Below, in pieces: positions 56,566 through 64,000 of a stretch of DNA of 64,000 nucleotides. The DNA lies in assembly GCA_021234155.1 (NCBI GenBank), contig JAJEKV010000100.1, forward strand, positions 2,516,116-2,580,115. The letters are read 5' to 3'. Within the stretch, counting starts at the first letter, position 1. Each line of letters opens with the position of its first letter. The DNA comes from Isoetes taiwanensis (taxonomy: Eukaryota; Streptophyta; Lycopodiopsida; Isoetales; Isoetaceae). Position numbers and translations under genes: made by a program. The notes beneath the pieces are model-generated. The model saw nothing but the letters and a program-made list of their open reading frames with translations. It was not told the DNA's origin and searched no databases.

Positions 56566-59382
56566 AAATAAATAAAGCACGACATATTACCCAAGGAGAA
56601 ATGTGCTACGAAGAGTAGAATGAAGTTCTGATCACTGTTTGTGCCAGGAATATCCTTACGATTGCAAAGAAAAACTCTTATCACCACAAATACTTGCATT
56701 GTGATTTCTAACTGTTGATATCCACAGTTCCCTTTCAGCACGACTTCAAGCTCTGGAAGCACTTTGACAAGGACAATGCAATTTCCAAGTACCATCTTTC
56801 CATCCTCATCTTTCCTGGTTTGTCCTTCAAACAAACAGAATTGCCATCACAATTAAATCATGTGCAACAAATTCATTGATAACTCTTTAAGTCGGTTCAG
56901 TGTTCTAATGACCAAGTCACTTTATCCCAATAAAACAATGGGTTCGGCATCGTTGTCCGAATGCTTATTTACATGTCTCATAACCTGTTTCTCTTTTCTG
57001 CATGCTCTGGTACCATGTTAGGGATCTCGTTTACAATAAACATGTGAAGAATGTTAGGATGCAGACGTAAGTAAGCATTGGTATAAAACCTCCAAAACGT
57101 GGTTCCCTTAGGACAGAGTGATTTCTTTCAAAGACCCTCTACTAGTTAATAACCTCAACCAGCTGAACAAGATGTAATGGATGGCAAAGACTTTTATCTG
57201 GTAAAACAATTTGAAAACACGGTCAATTGGCTGGTTCATGGTCCATGTTATATGCAAGTGCAATATGTCAGATGAAGAAGATTGCTTGGGTCCATTAAGG
57301 TGGAGTATAATCCCAATAAAATGGGTGTTCCAGCAGAAATGGGGCAACGACTCAGTTTTCGCTTGCAGGCAGGATTCCATCCCCACTTTCTAGAGCTAGG
57401 AATCTTTCGTAGCCATTGACCTTTTTGAAACCGGCCATAAGTGAACGCCACCTAGAATGGCAAGACCTTGGCAGACCTATGAACCCTGTTACAGAGCCAC
57501 CAAAAATTCAGTTTCATATTCCTCCTTTCTTCCACGTAGACTGGCATGGCAGTCCTTGATGAACCTTGCTCGCCAACAAAACTCTTGAACCCCTAACCAT
57601 CTCTCATTCTTATTTAGATGCCTTTCTTCAAAAATGTCAACTTTATAATCCTTCTCTTTTGCTGCTTGGAGTGCCATCAATTCCTGCTGAACACCAAGGC
57701 CCATTGTTATAGACACAAGAGCCTTTGGTGTTTAAAAGCGTCAAAGGTACCTCTTTTTTGGCATAATCTTCCACATTTTTAATCCCTTTAAAAAGCCATC
57801 TATTTGCACACAAGCATAGTTTCAGCAAACAAGAGTCTTTGAAATTAAGAAGCTAAGCACCTTCTCTTCTTGAGGTAAAAGTTACTGCTGGTGGTCATCA
57901 TGTTGAATGGAATGGAGCACTTTAGACAGGAGTTAAAGAGGACCCATAAAGGAGTTTTAATGCAAAGGCTTTGAGGGGACTAAAAACTTCCTGAAGGAAC
58001 AGCGAGAGCCAAGAACACTTGCATCTAATTCTATTTACGGGAATATTGACTACTATTTCCACCAAAAAGAAGGGGCCAGATATCAAATATCTCAGGCATC
58101 TGAAGGTGCAATTAAGGTTGCGTTGGGACTCGACAAGGATTCAATGCGAGAGACGCTTTTATCGATCCAAGGAGCTTTGCAAGGGCATCATTAATGAAGC
58201 AGTAGCTTCTGGTGCCTACAAATTGCAGCAGTCTGGAAGAATTGAAGATGGAAACCAAGGAGGAGTTCTTAGAACAATTGAAAATAAACCCCAAGAATGC
58301 AATGGCATGAGGAAAAATGAGTAAGGAGGAAAAACCAGTCTAGTTCACCCATTTAAGAGTGGAAGCAAAAAAGAAATGGGAAGCAATAGAAAATTCTGAA
58401 CAACATATCTCAATACCTTCCGTCACAAGATTATTAATAGCTAAAAGTAAGGCATAACATCAAAAGAAGACTATTGGGAAATAGATTATAATGATAAGAT
58501 CGTTGTATGGTTTAGGAGATTAGAAGGTGCAGGTTTTTGGCACATGGATGTGAAACTGCTTTAGGGATTGTGTGGTTTAGAAGAAAGAATTGATTAATAA
58601 GTACCTTTTTGGAGTTGATACCACCATTTCATGGTTGCTCGTAAACGTTGTCGCAGACTGGAAGAACAAGATGGGAAATAGAGTGAATTATTTTCTCATA
58701 AGTGAGTTCTTTTCATACTAAATTGAAAAAGAATGTGTAATAGAAAACCTAACTCATCTCATTACCTTCGTCCATATAGGTGCAGAAATAAGGGATCTTC
58801 AAAAGACATAAGCTCTGGCAGAGATTATCAAGAGAAGAGAAGGAGAGGTCTACTGGAACATTTGGTAGGTTGATATCTGTTTGCTGCAGAACTTTGGAAG
58901 AAGAAACTGTTGCAGCATGGGACAAAATAGGTAATGTTACAAATGATTGATTTTAGAAGGAACAAGACAGATTACATTAACAAAGGAATCAGTACCTCCC
59001 AATGGATTGTTGACTAGAAATAAGCAGTTTGTTTCATAAGGACTGGCTTTGGATCAGCCGAATCTTGGACCGTCCATAGATTCCATCAATCTAGAAATCT
59101 ACACGAGCAAAACTCCTTCAGTTGAAGTGGTCCCACGATCTGAGATTGCTCCTAAAGCCAGGTTATGTTCATCATTCAACTTTGCATATTTCCTAATTCA
59201 TAGATTCCTTACACGAATCACTTTGTACCTCTTTTATCCAGCTCCGATCGCTCTATCATTATGCTGCCGCTTCTCCATGTTGATGTTATGTTTTTATTCT
59301 ATTCTATTTCATTCTTCTTTTCTCAATGTCTTGGTGATGCAAAATTGGCTAGTGAATATCCATCCATGGTTTGTATAATCTT
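56566..59382. other. Intergenic; unassigned open stretches
   Basis: Minus frames at 57489-57716 and 57643-57828 and a + frame at 58019-58324 look moderately protein-like, but I recognise no family. At 58060-58310 two different frames are equally plausible (VALGLDKDSMRETLLSIQG and LEELKMETKEEFLEQLK), which suggests a decayed gene. GTAAGT-type sites are sparse. Confidence 0.3.
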
Positions 59383-61860
59383 TCAATGTCCATGGACTGC
59401 CTTTACATTACTATGTATTCTACACGCACTAAGAAGTGATGTCCATGCCACTACATTAGGCTCAAGTGGCATTCCTTTCAGAAGCTCTTCTGCTTCTGCC
59501 AAGTGCCCAGACCGACCTAGAAGATCTACAGTGCAAGAAAAATGATGCAGAGTGGACGCCATACAATGTTCATGGTTCATTTGAACCAGTAAGTGGCAGC
59601 CTTCATCCACAAGACAAGCATGGTTACAAGCAGACAAGATAGCAATAAATGTCATGGGATTTGCTCTTACACCTTCTTGTTGCATTATATTGAAGAGTTT
59701 CAAGGCCTCTACTCCTCCTCCATGTTGTCCAAATGCTGCTATGATTACATTCCAAGACACAATATCTCGACTATACATACTATTGAACAGTTGATGGGCA
59801 TCTTGTATTTTCCCACATTTTGCATACATATCCACTAGTGTACTTCCAACTAAGACATCAGTTTGACATCCTCCAAGAAGTATATGCGTATGAATTATTT
59901 TGCTCTCATTCAAAGCTGCTAGACCAGTACATGCAGTCAAAAGGCTCACAAACACGACCTTGCCTGGGTCCTTACATTCTCTTTTCATTTCTCTGAACAG
60001 TTGGAGAGTCTCCATATAGTCCCCATTTTCAGCATGCCATGTTACTAGAGTACCCCATGATATCATATTGCGCACTGGCATCCTATCAAAAACTGCATAT
60101 GCATTGTTCAGAGTGTCGTGACCTACATACATATCAACTAGTGTATTTGATACAGTAACATCAGAGTCATGCCCATTTTTTAAAACATTTGCATGCAGAA
60201 ACTTAGCCTCTTCTTGGATAGAACATGTGCTAATAATGTTAGAAAAGGTAACCTTGTCTGGAATTAGATTATCCTGTTCCATCTGATGAAAAAATTTTAG
60301 TACTTTGTCACCATCGTCAAAGTGAATAGAAGTTGATATAATTGCATTCCACGATATCGGGTCTCTAAGAGGCATTTTCTCAAACACCCGCCTAGCATTT
60401 CTTATATCTCCACATTTTGAGTACATGTCAATTAGTATATTGCCAACATATAGATGTCGCTCACAATCATTCTTCAAGACAGTAGCATGGATACACTTTC
60501 CTTGTGCTAGGGCTGTTATGCTGGCACATGCGCTTAAAACATTTACAAATGTGACCATGTCTGGCTTAACACCTTCCAATTGCATTTGCTCAAAAAGCCT
60601 AAAAGCTGTCTCCTCATTCTCATGCAGCACATATCCTCCTACCATAATATTCCAGGACACGATGTTAAATATGGGCAGCATATCAAACACTTGGCGAGCA
60701 CTTTGAATGTCCCCGGACTTTGCATACATGTCAACAAGCGAACTTCCAACAAAAATGTCTAAGAGAAATCGAGCTTTCACAAGAATAGCATGCACCTGTT
60801 TCCCTTGCTCAAGTCTACAAACATCACCAAGGCTGCAACCTAAAAGATTTATAAAGGTGATGGCATTTGGTTTCACACCTTCTAGCTGCATTTTCTCAAA
60901 TAAATTCAACACCCCTCTTGCACCCACATACTCCGCATATCCTCCAATTATCACATTCCATGAGACAACATCTCGTCCATGCATCCTGTCAAACACCTGA
61001 TAGGCATATTGCAGGCTCTGGAATTTTGCATACATATCAACGAGTGTGCTGCCAACAAATACATCTGATCCATATCCATCCTTCAAAGCATGGGCGTGAA
61101 CCTGTTTACCTAGTTCCAGTAGTATTGCATCAGCAGAGAACCCACTCAATACATTCACGAATGTAACTTTGTCTGGCTTTACTTCTTCTTGCATTTGGTA
61201 AAAAAGCTTGAGGGCGCTCTTGCTATCTTTTCCATGAGCATAGCCAGAGATTATGGTGTTCCATGACACAATATCCCGCACAGGCATGATACCAAACACC
61301 AGGCAGGCATCTTTAACCCTTCCACATTTGGCATACATGTCAAGAATACTACTATTGATAATGATGTCTGGCTCACACCTAGTCTTCATTAGTTCAGCAT
61401 GCACTTTCTTTCCCCAGTCTATGAGTTCTCCACGTGCACATGCCGTAAAAACATGAATAAAGGTCACCTTATCTGGCTTTGTCCCTTGTAATTTCATTTT
61501 GTTAAAAAGCTTGAGGGCCTCCTTAAAATCCCAATTCTGGATATAACCTGCAATCATCATTGTCCAAGTAAACACATTGCATGTAGCCATCCCATTAATC
61601 ACTTGGCAAGCATGTGGCATGCTCTGGAGTTTGAGGTACATTTTGATCAGTGTATTTCCTAAGAACATATTTGGCTCCAATTTACTCTGTATAGTGTATG
61701 CATGGGTGTACTTGCCCTTGGCCAGGTTTCTCTCATTGTTACTAGCTTGCAATAAAGAAACACAAGCATCTGGAATCCTATGTTGGCTCTGCAACAGGTC
61801 CTCTGATTGCTCATTCTGCCGAAATGTTAATTCGTTAGCATCTTCTTTTCCTAACCTCAT
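59383..61860 (-). CDS. PLS-class pentatricopeptide repeat protein, truncated E motif
   Basis: An uninterrupted 825-residue frame starts at the ATG at 61860. PPR proteins bind organelle RNA base by base and direct editing, splicing or cleavage in plastids or mitochondria. After about 60 residues the protein is solid PPR repeat, with seven P-L-S cycles marked by the S/P motifs around TWTMMIAGY, SWNTIISGY, SWNVIIGGY, SWNIMVGGY, SWNAIISTS, SWGTLVTWH and SWNVIIAAF, each with VDMYAKCG-type L motifs between. The last cycle (HFSCTVDLLGRSGHLAEAEE, PNVVAWTSLLSACRIHSNV) leads into E1, but the protein stops ten residues later at AVHGH. The rest of E1, E2 and any DYW domain are absent, so it would need a partner for editing, or acts otherwise. 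No intron is seen. No clear targeting peptide is visible at this start. Confidence 0.95.
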   Translation of the reverse strand: MRLGKEDANELTFRQNEQSEDLLQSQHRIPDACVSLLQASNNERNLAKGKYTHAYTIQSKLEPNMFLGNTLIKMYLKLQSMPHACQVINGMATCNVFTWTMMIAGYIQNWDFKEALKLFNKMKLQGTKPDKVTFIHVFTACARGELIDWGKKVHAELMKTRCEPDIIINSSILDMYAKCGRVKDACLVFGIMPVRDIVSWNTIISGYAHGKDSKSALKLFYQMQEEVKPDKVTFVNVLSGFSADAILLELGKQVHAHALKDGYGSDVFVGSTLVDMYAKFQSLQYAYQVFDRMHGRDVVSWNVIIGGYAEYVGARGVLNLFEKMQLEGVKPNAITFINLLGCSLGDVCRLEQGKQVHAILVKARFLLDIFVGSSLVDMYAKSGDIQSARQVFDMLPIFNIVSWNIMVGGYVLHENEETAFRLFEQMQLEGVKPDMVTFVNVLSACASITALAQGKCIHATVLKNDCERHLYVGNILIDMYSKCGDIRNARRVFEKMPLRDPISWNAIISTSIHFDDGDKVLKFFHQMEQDNLIPDKVTFSNIISTCSIQEEAKFLHANVLKNGHDSDVTVSNTLVDMYVGHDTLNNAYAVFDRMPVRNMISWGTLVTWHAENGDYMETLQLFREMKRECKDPGKVVFVSLLTACTGLAALNESKIIHTHILLGGCQTDVLVGSTLVDMYAKCGKIQDAHQLFNSMYSRDIVSWNVIIAAFGQHGGGVEALKLFNIMQQEGVRANPMTFIAILSACNHACLVDEGCHLLVQMNHEHCMASTLHHFSCTVDLLGRSGHLAEAEELLKGMPLEPNVVAWTSLLSACRIHSNVKAVHGH

Positions 61861-62740
61861 GGCGATGTTCTGGATTTCAATTCAACCTGCTCATGCATAA
61901 ATCATATTTGGCTGCAAATGTGCAAACAAGTTTGCTGAAGCACGTTTGCACTTGTGCTGTTTTACAAAACCTATCTAACTTGCAAGATCACTGATCACAT
62001 ATTCTGCCATGTCAGTACATAAATTCAACATGGATTCATGTAGACTAGCATTAAAAAAAAAAACAAGTTTATAACGTTCAGCCAAAAGAGCATTTTATGG
62101 TAATGTTGACCAAGACACAAACCTTTAAAATTGTCCCCATTTCCACATATTGGAACAGAAGGACCTGCAATTGAGCCAAAAAGGGTGCCCAGGTGGAGTG
62201 CTTCGAGGATTTCTCCAGTTGATCGATAGGATGAGATCGCAAACAGTGCTTGAGGGAAAAAAAAGAAAAAGAAAAAACGGGGGAAAACGCTACTGTTATA
62301 AATATTATAACCTGCAGGATGGTCTGAATCTTTGTCGCATTCAATATATTTAGCATCCATCTTTCTAGTGAGCATCATTCCTTAGCTTCTCATTAACATT
62401 TTTCTGAAGAATGCAATATAAAAGATCGCGACTGTACTTAATAACACAAACAAAAAAGAGGATCCACTGACCAGTTAACAGGTCTAACAAAGTCCTTCTA
62501 CTATGCCTGTCCAATGCCAGCATAGTAAGGAACATTATGAAGGAGGCGTGGATCGAGCTTCTTAAATATAACTGTTTAGTGTAAAGAAGCGAGAGTTTCG
62601 ACCGTAGTCTAGATGAAAAACTGTGATGCGCCCTCTCGATGGTCTTTCTTGCCAATAATGTGCTACCACGTGCCACTAGCAGGCATCACCATCGGCTTGG
62701 CCCTTTTCTATAGCAGTTTCCTATTTCTATTTTCTGTATA
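61861..62740. other. Upstream region of the PPR gene, no other gene seen
   Basis: It should contain the PPR promoter on the minus strand. No firm TATA assignment is made. An A/G-rich run (62247-62283) gives incidental frames. Confidence 0.35.
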
Positions 62741-62849
62741 GGGGAATGTCACTTTACATTCCCACGTGGAAACGTTGCCACGTTGCCGGCGCGCATTAGC
62801 GCGGAGGCAATGTTGACACGTGGGAATGTCACCTAAAGTGACATTTCCC
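62741..62849. repeat. 109-bp near-palindrome (MITE-like)
   Basis: GGGGAATGTCACTTTA (62741-62756) pairs with 62834-62849 (15 of 16). CATTCCCACGTG (62757-62768) pairs perfectly with 62817-62828, and AACGTTGCC (62770-62778) with GGCAATGTT near 62807-62815. Only a five-base bulge and a short GC-rich centre are unpaired. Both arms carry a CACGTG G-box. No target duplication is seen. Confidence 0.8.
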
Positions 62850-63649
62850 AAACGTGAAGTTTGGTTAGGTTATATTCTGTCACTTTATTTTCCTCATTTT
62901 TTTTCCTCTGTTCGCGTTTCCTCTGTTCGCGTTGTGTTCTTGGTTGGCGATCTTCCTGTTTGCGGTGACGCCATCGCCGTTGTTGCTTCCGGTGGCGCCA
63001 TCCAAATGTTAGGATCATTGCGACGAAGTTTGAAAGGATTTGGACGAGTTTTTGAAGAATCTTGCTCTGTTTTTGAAGAATCTTGCTCTGTTTTTCCTGC
63101 TACCATAGCCGATGTGATAGTTTCTGGCGCCATTTGTGTTTTTTCTTTGCCTGAAGAAGTTGGACGAAGTGGTAAGAAGATTTCAGAAGATTCTTTGCTT
63201 GCATGTTGCTTTCTTGCTACAATATGTGTGCGGGAGCATGTAGCACGACTTGGAAGACGGTCAGGATGCCTATTTTGCAAGAAATTTTTGCATGCAGGTT
63301 CTCTAGTCGAAGTTTTCTGGTTCCTAATTTGTTTTGTGTTCGATACTTGCTATAGGATGAGTTTGAGTTGTATTTTAGGTTCTTGTTTGATCCGGTGGTT
63401 TGCTTGAGGATTGTGTCAAAAAGGCAAGTATTATTCTTGTTTTTTTCGTGTTTCTTTTGATATTCTTTGTTTCTTGTTACTAATCTGCAATATTTCTTGT
63501 AGGTTTCTGTCATGGATGATCTTCACACCATGTGCCGTTGATATTACTGAACAATATTCTTGAGAGGGAGCTGCAGACAAACAAGCTTGCTAGTTTGAAC
63601 ATATCGATGATGCTAACTAGACTCTTTGCGTTTTTGAGAGTGCATTAGT
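62850..63649. other. Unassigned, no convincing gene
   Basis: The + frame at 62820-63407 (195 residues) begins inside the palindrome and has an implausible Val/Cys/Ser-rich composition and an internal duplication (FEESCSVFEESCSVF). It is not called as a gene. Confidence 0.3.
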
Positions 63650-63992
63650 TTCTCGAGTTTGGAGAGGAAGCTATTGCAAAGTATATGAGAGATTCGAAAG
63701 TTTGGCCGCCATTGTTCCTTCATGAGATCCCACTTGGTAGTAGGCTACCATTTGTTGAGTTAGATGAAAATTTGCGGCAAAAGAGGTAGATCTTTGGAGG
63801 TATTAGCGTGTCTTTGCAAAGATTGCTTGGGCAAGAAACAGATTCGATCTTTGGAGGAAGACTTTTGGGTATTCTTTGGAGAAACGCATTGAAGAGTTGG
63901 ATCTTTCCTTAGTTGCTTCTTTATTAGAGAAGTTTATGATGCAAGTAGTGAAGAAGGACAAGCAAGGATCATTCTACCCTCCAGAATCGTGA
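63650..63992 (+). pseudogene. Possible Crypton-like (DUF3504) recombinase fragment, runs off the window
   Basis: One frame reads FAKIAWARNRFDLWRKTFGY, EKRIEELDLSLVASLLEKFM and VVKKDKQGSFYPPES. The pattern W-[helix]-LL-x-F-x-x-[E/Q]-V-x-K-K-[D]-G-x-x-YPP is that of the SAM-like N-terminal part of Crypton-derived tyrosine recombinases. A TAG interrupts the frame near 63809-63811. The frame ends at GAATC|GTGAGT (a good donor) or at TGA. The catalytic R-H-R-Y part would lie beyond the window. Identification is from memory of the motif only. Confidence 0.35.
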
Positions 63993-64000
63993 GTATAATT

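Noticed and set aside
60425-61166. + strand frames of 93-107 residues
   Set aside because: Antisense shadows of the PPR repeats; their regular spacing follows the 35-residue repeat.
62820-63407. 195-residue + strand protein
   Set aside because: It starts inside the palindrome, has an odd composition and an internal slippage repeat, and the minus strand is also open.

Overview
This window looks like nuclear DNA of a land plant. It has plant-type introns, a long intronless PLS-class PPR gene, a plastid-type copper chaperone, Ty1/copia, LINE and Mutator-like elements, and a nuclear copy of plant mitochondrial 18S rRNA. One gene reads as a subunit of the flagellar central apparatus (C1a-32/CFAP119). 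Only plants with swimming sperm need such a protein, so a seed-free plant (most likely a fern) or a cycad/Ginkgo-type genome is suggested rather than a flowering plant. Most of the sequence is old repeats and gene debris. Only three genes read as intact.

Layout. 1-166 is the last exon of an unrecognised gene. 722-1023 and 7773-8197 are two decayed direct copies of aspartate kinase exons; a 5'-truncated LINE (7004-7738, 10-bp target duplication) sits in an intron of the second copy only. Between them lie a near-perfect 75-nt hairpin (2459-2533) and an uncharacterised repeat element (2956-6840) rich in hairpins, whose relatives recur at 26.4 kb and 39.98-41.06 kb. 8.2-19.5 kb is intergenic, with many local tandem duplications. 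19815-21738 is the flagellar gene: six exons, one of 17 nt, with a G-rich run upstream and a 1.5-kb solo LTR just after its poly(A) signal.

24.6 kb holds a mitochondrial rRNA fragment. About 28.7-29.06 kb is a neutral/alkaline invertase pseudogene, followed by a complete but coding-dead copia element (29315-34408) with nearly identical LTRs and a GTTCT target duplication. 36.3-39.4 kb is a pyrimidine-rich region built from three diverged units of about 1.4 kb. 39.98-41.06 kb is the second hairpin-rich element, including an array of 14 small hairpins.

45624-47964 is an intact copper chaperone for superoxide dismutase (CCS) with six exons, one of 24 nt. 50.5-56.6 kb is a Mutator-like region: a broken SWIM-type transposase on the minus strand, flanked by a degenerate ~27-bp minisatellite in opposite orientations, with a tandem triplication of an exon-like unit. 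59383-61860 (minus) is an 825-residue PPR protein, probably an organelle RNA-processing factor, ending inside its E motif. The last kilobase holds a 109-bp palindrome and a possible Crypton-like recombinase fragment that runs off the window.

The intact genes have no operon-like relation. CCS and the PPR protein would act in organelles and the CFAP119-like protein in the sperm flagellum. All splice models are read by eye from GT/AG sites, frame continuity and remembered family motifs; no search was run.
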